From Vibrio cortegadensis (GTDB lineage: Bacteria; Pseudomonadota; Gammaproteobacteria; Enterobacterales; Vibrionaceae): a stretch of 64,000 nt of DNA. The notes beneath the pieces were generated by a model that was given only the letters and a program-made list of their open reading frames with translations, was not told the DNA's origin and made no database searches. Below are positions 49,624 to 57,389 of the stretch, piece after piece. A program made the position numbers and the translations under genes. The DNA is taken from assembly GCF_024347395.1 (NCBI RefSeq), contig NZ_AP025473.1:806001-870000 (forward strand), read 5' to 3'. Position 1 is the first letter of the stretch. Each line of letters begins with the position of its first letter.

Positions 49624-52205
49624 AAATAAAGCTTGGCCCAACGAAAAAACGCTCACTTGTTACCTTAATTTCACAAATTGTCATTTTGGTGATCTGCATA
49701 TTGACGTTGGGCGTGCTTGTACAAAGTTTTCAATTCAGTAATCGTATAATTAAACAAGAAGTCAACCGAACACTTCAGCAGACATCGAGTTTGATTCAAA
49801 GTCTGTTTGATTACCGATTGGCTGTTTTGCAAATCCACCAAGACAGTAATGCGAAAAGTGACACGTTGGTGGATTTTTTTGTGGCTGGAGACGAAGAACT
49901 TCTCGATTATTATTTCCTAGGGCTGGATCAACGTGAGCCTAAACATGTTCCTGATGTACGCTTTATTGCAAAACCAAAGGGTATTATCTGGGATGATGGC
50001 AACGCCGAATTCTACGGTTTATCTCTTGAATTGCTTAATGATGTTGCAGAGCAAGTCGCGTTTAATAGTAATTGGCACATACTTGAACTTCATAGTTCAA
50101 TAGGGCTTAAACACTTATTAGTGAGGCGTTCTCCGATAATCAATGATAATTCGGGAGAAGTATTAGGCCAACTTTATGTTGGGATGATCCTCGATAACAA
50201 CGTCATGTTGATCGAATCTCTTCAACGACGCAGTAATAGCGATAATGTGGTACTTGCTTTAGATGATCGACCAATCGCGACAACCTTGCTAGGTTCTGAG
50301 CCTTATACTGCCGATGACATTATTAGTTTTAGAAAACAAGTTGATAGCGAGCTTGGAGAGACTTTGGTGAGTGCAACGGCATTGAAGGTTAATGATGAAG
50401 AGACACCTCTGACGGTATTTACTGTCGAGTACAGTAAAGGTGTAATGGCGTTGAAAAGAAATCATCAGTATGGCCTGATTTTCACCATGCTCGCTATTTG
50501 CGCTGTTTTTGCATTCACACGGAAATGGGTGCAGAAAAAAGTCTCTAACGAACTGTCAAAATTAATGACTTACACTAAACTCGCCGGGATAAAAGACGCC
50601 AAAAGAGGGTTTGAAGGGTCTACGATCTATGAATTCGATCATATTGGTCACACCCTCGAAAGCACATTTGAGCGGTTGGCTGAGCAGGAGAAGTCTTTTC
50701 AAGATCTATTCAACTTTGCACTCTCTCCTACTATTGTTTGGTCTGGCGCTGGTGATGTTTTGCAGATGAATCCAGCTGCTCGCAAAGAGTTATCGAAAGC
50801 AAACGAGTTAGGACAGTACAAGATTTTACCTCATTTTGATGTATTTAAGTCCCAGTTAATTCCTCATATTAGAATGTCAGCTCAAGGCGCAACGCTTACC
50901 GGAGTTAACGTTCCGATTGGAGATAAAGTTTACCGCTGGAATTTATCCCCGATAAGGATTGAAGGGGATATCTCTAGCATTATTGTCCAAGGCCAAGACG
51001 TTACAACCTTCATTGAAGCTGAAAAACAGAGTGATTTAGCGAGAAAAGAGGCGGAAGAGTCGGCAAAAATGAGGGCTGATTTCTTAGCGAAAATGAGTCA
51101 TGAAATCAGAACGCCATTGAATGGTATTTTGGGTGTATCCCAGCTATTAAAGCGCTCTATTCATGATGCTGAAAACCTTAAGCAGATTGATGTCTTATGC
51201 AATAGTGGTGAACATCTATTGGCTGTTCTCAATGACATTCTGGATTTTTCAAAATTAGAACAAGGTAAGTTTAATATTCAGCTTAATGAGTTCAAGTTTT
51301 CTGAACTCGTGAATACGCTTGAAACTATCTATCAGCCTGCCTGTGCCGAAAATGATGTTCAGTTAGTTATTAATAATAATTTGGCAACGAATACGTTGAT
51401 TTACACAGATCAAGTTCGTTTGAATCAGATTTTGTTTAATCTTTTAAGCAACGCAGTGAAATTTACACACTCTGGAACCATTAAAATTGGCTTCGATTTA
51501 GAACAGTTCGAGTCTGCAAATAATGACATGCTGATTATTAACATTAAGGACTCTGGAATTGGTATTGATCCGAAGCGTTTGGACGCAATGTTCGATCCTT
51601 TTGTACAAGAGGAATCAACAACAACACGGGAATACGGTGGTAGTGGTTTAGGTCTGACCATAGTAAAGAACCTGGTTGATATGCTAGGGGGTGATATTCA
51701 AGTTGGGAGTGAAAAGGGAGTAGGTACAGAATTTGTAGTCACTGTCCCTGTGAAGAGTGGTTCTGTCGGTTCTGATTTTCAATCAACAGAACAAGAACTT
51801 CTTCCTCATGAGCTTTTTGACAGAACACTGAAGGTGCTGCTAGTAGAGGATAATGGTACCAACGCATTTATCGCACAGGCATTTTGTAAAAAATATGGGA
51901 TGGATGTGCAGTGGACGAAAGATGGGTTGAGTGCACTGAAAATTATTGAGGCAGAGTCTTTTGATCTGATTCTGATGGATAACCAGTTGCCGAATTTAGG
52001 CGGAATCGAAACCACCATGGCGATTCGAAACGATTTACACATATCCACGCCAATATACGCTTGTACTGCAGATAGCCTTGCTTCTACTAATGATGCATTC
52101 ATCGCCGCTGGGGCTAATTATGTGATTGTTAAGCCAATTAAGGAACATGTGCTACATGCTGCGTTCGTTCATTTTAAAAGGCATTTTCTTAATTCAGAAG
52201 AGTGA
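49620..52205 (+). CDS. luxQ: AI-2 sensor kinase/phosphatase LuxQ
   Basis: Hybrid histidine kinase that, with LuxP, sets phosphate flow to LuxU and LuxO in quorum sensing. 861 residues, the usual length: TM1 about 17-38, periplasmic LuxQp domain to about 280, TM2 about 284-305, PAS-like about 360-470, phospho-His494 in KMSHEIRTPLNG, N box LLSNAVKFTHSG, G boxes IKDSGIGID and GGSGLGLTIV, and receiver about 735-855 with phospho-Asp787 in LILMDNQLPN. Translation is coupled to luxP by an ATGA overlap. Convergent with the PilZ gene. Confidence 0.97.
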   Translation: MKIKLGPTKKRSLVTLISQIVILVICILTLGVLVQSFQFSNRIIKQEVNRTLQQTSSLIQSLFDYRLAVLQIHQDSNAKSDTLVDFFVAGDEELLDYYFLGLDQREPKHVPDVRFIAKPKGIIWDDGNAEFYGLSLELLNDVAEQVAFNSNWHILELHSSIGLKHLLVRRSPIINDNSGEVLGQLYVGMILDNNVMLIESLQRRSNSDNVVLALDDRPIATTLLGSEPYTADDIISFRKQVDSELGETLVSATALKVNDEETPLTVFTVEYSKGVMALKRNHQYGLIFTMLAICAVFAFTRKWVQKKVSNELSKLMTYTKLAGIKDAKRGFEGSTIYEFDHIGHTLESTFERLAEQEKSFQDLFNFALSPTIVWSGAGDVLQMNPAARKELSKANELGQYKILPHFDVFKSQLIPHIRMSAQGATLTGVNVPIGDKVYRWNLSPIRIEGDISSIIVQGQDVTTFIEAEKQSDLARKEAEESAKMRADFLAKMSHEIRTPLNGILGVSQLLKRSIHDAENLKQIDVLCNSGEHLLAVLNDILDFSKLEQGKFNIQLNEFKFSELVNTLETIYQPACAENDVQLVINNNLATNTLIYTDQVRLNQILFNLLSNAVKFTHSGTIKIGFDLEQFESANNDMLIINIKDSGIGIDPKRLDAMFDPFVQEESTTTREYGGSGLGLTIVKNLVDMLGGDIQVGSEKGVGTEFVVTVPVKSGSVGSDFQSTEQELLPHELFDRTLKVLLVEDNGTNAFIAQAFCKKYGMDVQWTKDGLSALKIIEAESFDLILMDNQLPNLGGIETTMAIRNDLHISTPIYACTADSLASTNDAFIAAGANYVIVKPIKEHVLHAAFVHFKRHFLNSEE

Positions 52206-52274
52206 ATAGATCCATGGTGGTGTATTCATTTCTCACCCATTGCCCATTCGTTTTTTAGTTGTATTCGTATTTGT

Positions 52275-52294
52275 AGGGCTTAAATGTAAGCCCT
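52275..52294. other. Stem-loop between luxQ and the PilZ gene
   Basis: AGGGCTTA (52275-52282) pairs with TAAGCCCT (52287-52294) around a four-base loop. No T run; possible weak two-way terminator. Confidence 0.45.
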
Positions 52295-52309
52295 GCGTTC
52301 ATGTGACGA

Positions 52310-52975
52310 TCAAATACTACCCGCGATAAAAGCTTGCTCTAGTATCTCCTGTTTTAGATCGTCTCCCATGATTATTGGATTATCAAACTTAATACCAACC
52401 AACTGACCTTTTTGGTGCCTTTTCACACTCACAATACAATATTTGATATCGCTAGGGAGGAAACGCTTCAATTGTGATTCAACGTTTATCTCTGTGTCGC
52501 AAACTAATTCATTTCTGGTCTCTAATAGAAGACCGCAGCCTGAAACTGAGAAGTCGAGAATTGTTCCTTCAAAGACATTCGATTGATAACTCACTGTCAC
52601 AGGAAGCGAAAGCTTATAGCGTTGATGTTCTCTAACGGCCTTTGTAGCAAACTGTTTAGGTGCTCTTAAAAAAAGCAACGGGAAAGGCTTGGTAATGGTA
52701 TTTATCACCGACGTTTTGAAAGCAATAATGTGTCCGAGTTCGGTATCCGAAATGCCGCGGATTACGGTATCTACATTAGCCAGTTGACGCATGGATAGAT
52801 CTTCTAAGATTTTGATAGGGAGTTCAATGATGAGATATTGCTCGTCTTTGCAGCCAATGTAGTGAGTATGAATGATCAGTTTATCTGTGGGGCCAAATTC
52901 AAGAGTGACTGAAACCTTCATCCCTGGTTTCATGAACTTTTGAATATCTTGGTTGTTGTTGTTTTTTGAGCTCAT
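52310..52975 (-). CDS. PilZ domain protein (YcgR-like, c-di-GMP effector)
   Basis: 221 residues: N-terminal YcgR-type beta barrel (about 15-105) and PilZ domain (about 112-215). The c-di-GMP binding residues are present: REHQRY (RxxxR form) at about 113-118 and DFSVSGCG (DxSxxG) at about 140-147. So it likely binds c-di-GMP and acts on motility or surface traits; there is no signal peptide. Ribosome site weak. With the cyclases and the HD-GYP protein in this window it adds a receptor to the c-di-GMP set, though it is not next to them. Confidence 0.9.
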   Translation of the reverse strand: MSSKNNNNQDIQKFMKPGMKVSVTLEFGPTDKLIIHTHYIGCKDEQYLIIELPIKILEDLSMRQLANVDTVIRGISDTELGHIIAFKTSVINTITKPFPLLFLRAPKQFATKAVREHQRYKLSLPVTVSYQSNVFEGTILDFSVSGCGLLLETRNELVCDTEINVESQLKRFLPSDIKYCIVSVKRHQKGQLVGIKFDNPIIMGDDLKQEILEQAFIAGSI

Positions 52976-53070
52976 AAATTATTAACGATTACCCTAGAAG
53001 TGCCGTTCCAATGCCGAAATTAGATAAAATATAATCGTTAATAATTCAATTTGTTAGCTTTTTATATGCA

Positions 53071-53106
53071 ACACAATAAAAGTGTGTGATCACACCGTTA
53101 TTGTGT
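53071..53106. promoter_or_regulatory. 36-base palindromic element between glpD and the PilZ gene
   Basis: Outer arms ACACAATAA (53071-53079) and TTATTGTGT (53098-53106) enclose the perfect 12-base palindrome GTGTGATCACAC (53084-53095). It lies ~45 bases after the glpD stop and ~100 upstream of the PilZ start. No T run. It could be an RNA 3' end structure or an operator for the PilZ gene. Confidence 0.5.
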
Positions 53107-53150
53107 GCAATATCGAAGTCGCGTTGCCTTGCATTTTTTTTCATACTTAA

Positions 53151-54758
53151 CTACCCATTGACTGCTTTTGCTTGAGCGTTTAAGGGAGTATCGCTGATCG
53201 GTTCGTTACAATAAGTTTCGATATTCATCTCTTGAGGCGATTTTAGCTTGTTTACATACAGTGTTAGGTTATCGATTTCTTGGGTAGTTAAAAGTAACCC
53301 TAGTTTGGTTCTACGCCAGAGTATATCTTCCACGGTGACAGCAAACTCATGATCAATAAGGTAGTCGATTTCGATTTGATAGCACTCATCTGAAAACTGC
53401 TGACCAAGATCATCTTGCGATGCTACGTTGCGAAGTAATTTCTCAGTTCGACTCCCGTATGTGGTTAGCCAACGCTTTATCATTACAGGATTCAAAAATG
53501 GGAATTTCTTAGAGAGGTGGCTAAAATGGGTATTAAAATGAAAACTTTCACCACCAGGTAATGGGCTATCTTTTGTCCAAGCTTGTCCCATATGTGGGAG
53601 GAATTCAGATAATTGGCTTAATGCAGATTCAGCTAGTTTTCTATATGTGGTCAGCTTGCCGCCGAAGATTGAAAGCAAAGGAGCCTGTTCAAGTTCTTGC
53701 TGAAGGGCGATAGTGTAATCACGTGTGATGGCTTGTGGGGAGTCTGATTCATCATCGCATAACGGTCGCACACCGCTGAATGTTGAAATAATATCTGTCT
53801 CTTGAGTTTGAGTCATAAAGTGCTTATTCGCGACATCAAGCAAATACTTCGTCTCTTCGGCGCTGATCGCGACATCTCGTGGTTTTCCATCGTATTCAAC
53901 GTCGGTGGTACCAATCATCGAGAATTTGTCTAAATAAGGGATAACAAACACAATACGCTTATCTTCATTTTGCAGAATATAGGCTTGCTCCTCATCATGA
54001 ATTTTTGGCACGATAAGGTGAGACCCCTTGATTAATCGGATACCATAAGGAGATTGTTCATCCATTTTGTCCGTAATAAATGATTTCACCCAAGGGCCTG
54101 TCGCATTCACTAGGGTATGACAGCGACGAATGAATCGTTGTTGACTGACATGATCAAATAGAGTGACCACCCAGATATCACCATCACGCTCAGCTTTTTC
54201 AACGCTACAGTAATTCTTTACCTCCGCGCCATTCTGTTGAGCTTGAATGGCATTGAGAATAACCAAACGAGCATCATCAACCCAGCAGTCTGAATATTCA
54301 AATCCTATTTTCATGTCGGGTTTAGTGACAACTCCAGCGTTTAGCTTGATTTTTTGGCTCGCGGCTAATGAGGTTCGTTTTCCTAAGTTATCGTATAGAA
54401 ACAGTCCAGCTCTTAACATCCAAGCAGGGCGTAGATATGGGCGATGTGGTAAACGAAAACGCATTGGTTTAGCAATATGTGGCACTTTCTTAAGTAGAAT
54501 TTCACGCTCGGCTAGCGCTTCACCCACTAAACGAAACTCATAATGTTCTAAATAGCGCAGCCCACCATGGATCAGTTTTGAACTCGCCGATGAAGTCGCG
54601 CTAGCAAAATCTTTCGCTTCATATAGACCAACGGTAAGTTCACGGCCCGAAGCATCTGCAGCTATGCCTGCACCATTAATACCACCGCCGACAACAATCA
54701 GATCTAAGATGGATGATTTTGTATCATTACATTCGCTTTGTTTCGTTATCTTGGTCAT
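53151..54758 (-). CDS. glpD: Aerobic glycerol-3-phosphate dehydrogenase
   Basis: FAD enzyme at the inner membrane face that oxidises glycerol 3-phosphate to dihydroxyacetone phosphate and feeds electrons to quinone. 535 residues. Seen: FAD-binding VVGGGINGAGIAADASGR near the N-terminus, SSASSKLIHGGLRYLEHYEFRLV, NATGPWV and FGGKLTTYRKLAE. The ATG at 54758 has AAGG seven bases upstream; the frame extends 17 codons further without support. No glpK, glpF or glpR near. A CRP-like palindrome lies ~90 bases upstream. Confidence 0.96.
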   Translation of the reverse strand: MTKITKQSECNDTKSSILDLIVVGGGINGAGIAADASGRELTVGLYEAKDFASATSSASSKLIHGGLRYLEHYEFRLVGEALAEREILLKKVPHIAKPMRFRLPHRPYLRPAWMLRAGLFLYDNLGKRTSLAASQKIKLNAGVVTKPDMKIGFEYSDCWVDDARLVILNAIQAQQNGAEVKNYCSVEKAERDGDIWVVTLFDHVSQQRFIRRCHTLVNATGPWVKSFITDKMDEQSPYGIRLIKGSHLIVPKIHDEEQAYILQNEDKRIVFVIPYLDKFSMIGTTDVEYDGKPRDVAISAEETKYLLDVANKHFMTQTQETDIISTFSGVRPLCDDESDSPQAITRDYTIALQQELEQAPLLSIFGGKLTTYRKLAESALSQLSEFLPHMGQAWTKDSPLPGGESFHFNTHFSHLSKKFPFLNPVMIKRWLTTYGSRTEKLLRNVASQDDLGQQFSDECYQIEIDYLIDHEFAVTVEDILWRRTKLGLLLTTQEIDNLTLYVNKLKSPQEMNIETYCNEPISDTPLNAQAKAVNG

Positions 54759-54844
54759 ATCGCTGCCTTTTGTGTTCGTTCGCTCATTTGGTGAGTTGAA
54801 TATACACATTTATTTTTCATATCTGTTACTTTTTGATTGTTTTA

Positions 54845-54860
54845 TATGATGGAGATCATG
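54845..54860. promoter_or_regulatory. Possible CRP site upstream of glpD
   Basis: TATGATGGAGATCATG matches TGTGA-N6-TCACA at about 7 of 10 positions and is palindromic (ATGAT-GGAG-ATCAT). glpD is CRP-controlled in E. coli, which makes it plausible. Confidence 0.35.
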
Positions 54861-54896
54861 TTTTTTACTCGTTCACTCAAAATAAAGCATAGACGA

Positions 54897-54927
54897 AAAA
54901 AGCCTTACTGGATAAGTAAGGCTTTTT
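54897..54927 (-). terminator. Terminator of the HMG-CoA reductase gene
   Basis: AAAAAGCCTTAC (54897-54908) pairs with GTAAGGCTTTTT (54916-54927); T run on the minus strand. Confidence 0.92.
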
Positions 54928-54977
54928 GAATAACAAAAATGTTTGAATAGGTGGCGATTTGAGAGGGAAGTTTAGTA

Positions 54978-56237
54978 TTAGCGTGCGAGTTTGTGATGAG
55001 CTCTTGAGAAGTGGCCTGCACAGAATGCTCCAACAATAGAGAGTTCACCCGCAAGACATAACGCCGCGCAGACTTCTGCGAGCGCCTGGGATTTACCATT
55101 ACCAAATAACCCCATGACGTCTAAGCAAGCTTTCTGGCTTGGAAGGGATGTGCCACCTCCAACCGTACCAATCATTAAATTCGGGAGCGTAACACTGGCG
55201 TATAAACCGCCTTCGCGATCGACCTCCATCCTTGTCATACCTATTGCGGATTCAGCGACACATGCCGCATCTTGGCCACATGCAATATACAGTGCAGCCA
55301 GCGCATTGGCGTAGTGGGCATTAATGCCTATCGTTCCGCTTAGTGTACCACCCACTGTTGTCATTTGACCAAATTGCATCATTTTTTCGGGCGTCGTATG
55401 TAGGTACTTTTGAATTAACTCTGCAGGTATATGAGCTTCTGCCGTTACTTTCTTTCCTCGCACACTCCGAAGTGTCTGGGTGTTGGCTTTTTTGTCACCG
55501 GATAAGTTGCCATCAAGGAACGCATACTCGGGCTGAATGGGACTGTGCTGCATAATGAATTCGAAAACCGCATTGGTGGCAATGGTCACCATATTTTGCC
55601 CTGAAGCATCACCGGTTAAGAATTCAAAAACGATATAAACGTGATTGCCTTCAATATTGATATTAATATCGGTGAGCTTGCCATGTGACGTTGTAGATTC
55701 CGCAATTTTTTTGAATTCGTCGTACTGAGTGACCGCCCAAGCAACGAACTGTCCTGCTTGAGCTATACCATAAAAAGCGAAAGCCGGAGTACGAGTCACC
55801 CCTTCATTCAATAGCATTGCGCTTGCACCACCACATGCGCTCAGTAGTTTCGCGCCACGGTTATAAGATGCGACCAAAGCCGCCTCTGTTGTGGCAAGAG
55901 GGACTAGAAAGTCTCCTTTGGCAAATAGCCCATTGACTCTAAGTGGCCCCGCAATGCCTACTGGGATTTTTACCGTCCCGATGAAGTGCTCGATATTTTT
56001 TTCATAGGCTTGCGCATTCGCAAGAGTATGGGGATCGAGAAGCTGGGCTTTTAAGTCATCCTGATTGAGGGCTTTCCAGCGACGTTCGATGTTCTTGTCT
56101 GTCAAATAAGGGCTAGGTGTCAGTTTGTTTTTGATTGGAGAAAAATTTGGCTGGAGCGTTTGCTCTAATTCGTCTGCGGAGATATCGCCACCTAAAATTG
56201 AAACGTAGTCACGGCGATGCAGATTAAGTTTTGGCAT
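54978..56237 (-). CDS. Hydroxymethylglutaryl-CoA reductase, class I type
   Basis: Reduces HMG-CoA to mevalonate with NADPH. 419 residues without membrane region. Seen: ENxIGT-like EKNIEHFIGTVKIPVGIAGPL, ATTEAALVASYNRG with the catalytic Glu, TGDASGQNM with catalytic Asp (usual class I reads DAMGMNM), TVGGGTLSGTIG-like segments and LAGELSIVGAFCAGHFSRAH with the catalytic His. The class I (eukaryote/archaeal) type in a gammaproteobacterium indicates ancient transfer; vibrio HMG-CoA reductases are known for this. No other mevalonate-pathway gene is in the window. The ribosome site is weak; a good terminator follows. Confidence 0.93.
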   Translation of the reverse strand: MPKLNLHRRDYVSILGGDISADELEQTLQPNFSPIKNKLTPSPYLTDKNIERRWKALNQDDLKAQLLDPHTLANAQAYEKNIEHFIGTVKIPVGIAGPLRVNGLFAKGDFLVPLATTEAALVASYNRGAKLLSACGGASAMLLNEGVTRTPAFAFYGIAQAGQFVAWAVTQYDEFKKIAESTTSHGKLTDININIEGNHVYIVFEFLTGDASGQNMVTIATNAVFEFIMQHSPIQPEYAFLDGNLSGDKKANTQTLRSVRGKKVTAEAHIPAELIQKYLHTTPEKMMQFGQMTTVGGTLSGTIGINAHYANALAALYIACGQDAACVAESAIGMTRMEVDREGGLYASVTLPNLMIGTVGGGTSLPSQKACLDVMGLFGNGKSQALAEVCAALCLAGELSIVGAFCAGHFSRAHHKLAR

Positions 56238-56369
56238 AAGAGTACAACATAATTGATTTGGGTCGATTCTACCGACAACAAATTGAGAAACAAGGGCTGG
56301 TTAAAAGAGGTAACCGTTTATCGCGGATTTTTACACGTATATATTTGGTAAACATCGCAGGAGAAGTGA

Positions 56370-56738
56370 CTAAATATGGATATCCAACAAGCTACCAATC
56401 ATCTCATTGCTGCGTTCCACAATATTAGCCCCAATTCGATTATAACCTGCCGCTTGAGTTAATTGCTGCGTGGAATCAACATAGGATATTGGCGCTGATG
56501 GTTCCGGCTCTTTCATAAATTCAATTTTGTTGAAACTAAGGCTGTCATCTTGGGTGACGATAGGGTCTTGCTGTAATTCGAGGTCTTGCTTTGGAGGAGT
56601 TTCAGTTTTTGGTTGGAACTCTGATTCCACATGAGAAGGGGTTTTATTAATCTGATTTATATCACGCGCAGCGTCTTCTGCCATTGCAGATGACTGCTGG
56701 ATCATTTGGTAGCCTGACTGTATACCGGAAATAGACAT
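56370..56738 (-). CDS. Unknown protein with flagellar-axial-like ends
   Basis: 122 residues, no family I can name. The N-terminus MSISGIQSGYQMIQQSSAMAED is an amphipathic helix, the middle (about 30-90) is polar and probably disordered (many Pro, Gln, Glu), and the C-terminus YNRIGANIVERSNEMIGSLLDIHI is another helix. Terminal helices around a variable middle, with IxSGxQMIQQSS at the start and xxNEMxGSLLDI at the end, resemble flagellar rod/hook-type proteins. This is likeness of form only. GGAG six bases upstream of ATG is a strong ribosome site. It is 61 bases downstream of the next small gene on the same strand, likely one operon. Confidence 0.65.
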   Translation of the reverse strand: MSISGIQSGYQMIQQSSAMAEDAARDINQINKTPSHVESEFQPKTETPPKQDLELQQDPIVTQDDSLSFNKIEFMKEPEPSAPISYVDSTQQLTQAAGYNRIGANIVERSNEMIGSLLDIHI

Positions 56739-56799
56739 AGCTAAACTCCTTCGTACTATCTACAGCTTAAACCTCTTAGTGAGATCCTGCAACTTATGC

Positions 56800-56985
56800 T
56801 CATTGAACACTGGGTGCCTCATCATAAGAGAAGAGGTTGAAAATTAAGTTTTTTTCTTCATCGGTCAGCAAATCTTTATTTTGATCACCTAGAGTATTTG
56901 ATATTTCACCTTGCAACGATTTCAGTTGTTGGGGTGAAAGTAGCTGAAGCTGGTTTCTTAGTAATTCAAATTGTCGTGAACTCAT
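56800..56985 (-). CDS. Small helical protein of unknown function (61 aa)
   Basis: 61 residues: MSSRQFELLRNQLQLLSPQQ, then LKSLQGEISN, then TDEEKNLIFNLF. It reads as two or three amphipathic helices with a Leu/Gln-rich first half, and no Cys. GAGG seven bases before ATG is a good ribosome site. It is the first gene of a pair with the 122-residue protein. Upstream lie about 400 bases without a gene. Confidence 0.65.
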   Translation of the reverse strand: MSSRQFELLRNQLQLLSPQQLKSLQGEISNTLGDQNKDLLTDEEKNLIFNLFSYDEAPSVQ

Positions 56986-57389
56986 AACGTTACCTCTACT
57001 GGCGGTATGACCGAAAAATACACATTTTGAGAGAAGGAAGAGCTTTACTTCAATTACATCAATTTAGTCTCTCTTGTATAGATTTACTTTAAGTTTTGAA
57101 CGCTGTTTTTTTGTCCGGGCAGTGTCAAGTTCGCTTCAATTGTTCGTCAAGTAATGTGACTAATATCTCGGCGAATGGCATGTGTTTTTTGAGCTTAAGA
57201 TGATGATAATGAGTGGCGTGTGAAATAAACGTCGATATTTTTATCAGCGATGACATTTTTTATCAGGGGGACTTAGGGCAAGCAAACAGCGGCACTATAG
57301 ATTGGCCGCTGCATGAGAGGTGATTGGTTTTGTTTGCTTAATGCTTCTGTTAAAGATCATAAAGCGTTAAAGATCATCAAGTGCCGAAA
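56986..57389. other. 404-base gap without a gene
   Basis: Between yccS and the 61-residue gene. It holds a hairpin AGCGGC/GCCGCT (about 57289-57310) and a direct repeat of GTTAAAGATCAT (57349-57360 and 57366-57377) near the yccS stop codon. A T-rich run near 57112 precedes nothing obvious. Promoter of the small operon is presumably near 57000-57080; no open frame of note. Confidence 0.5.
57349..57381. repeat. 17-bp direct tandem repeat after yccS
   Basis: GTTAAAGATCATAAAGC (57349-57365) followed by GTTAAAGATCATCAAG (57366-57381), eight bases beyond the yccS stop. Confidence 0.75.

Noticed and set aside
54755..54895. GlpR operator before glpD
   Set aside because: TTCG-type half sites occur, but no full match to a GlpR palindrome could be seen.
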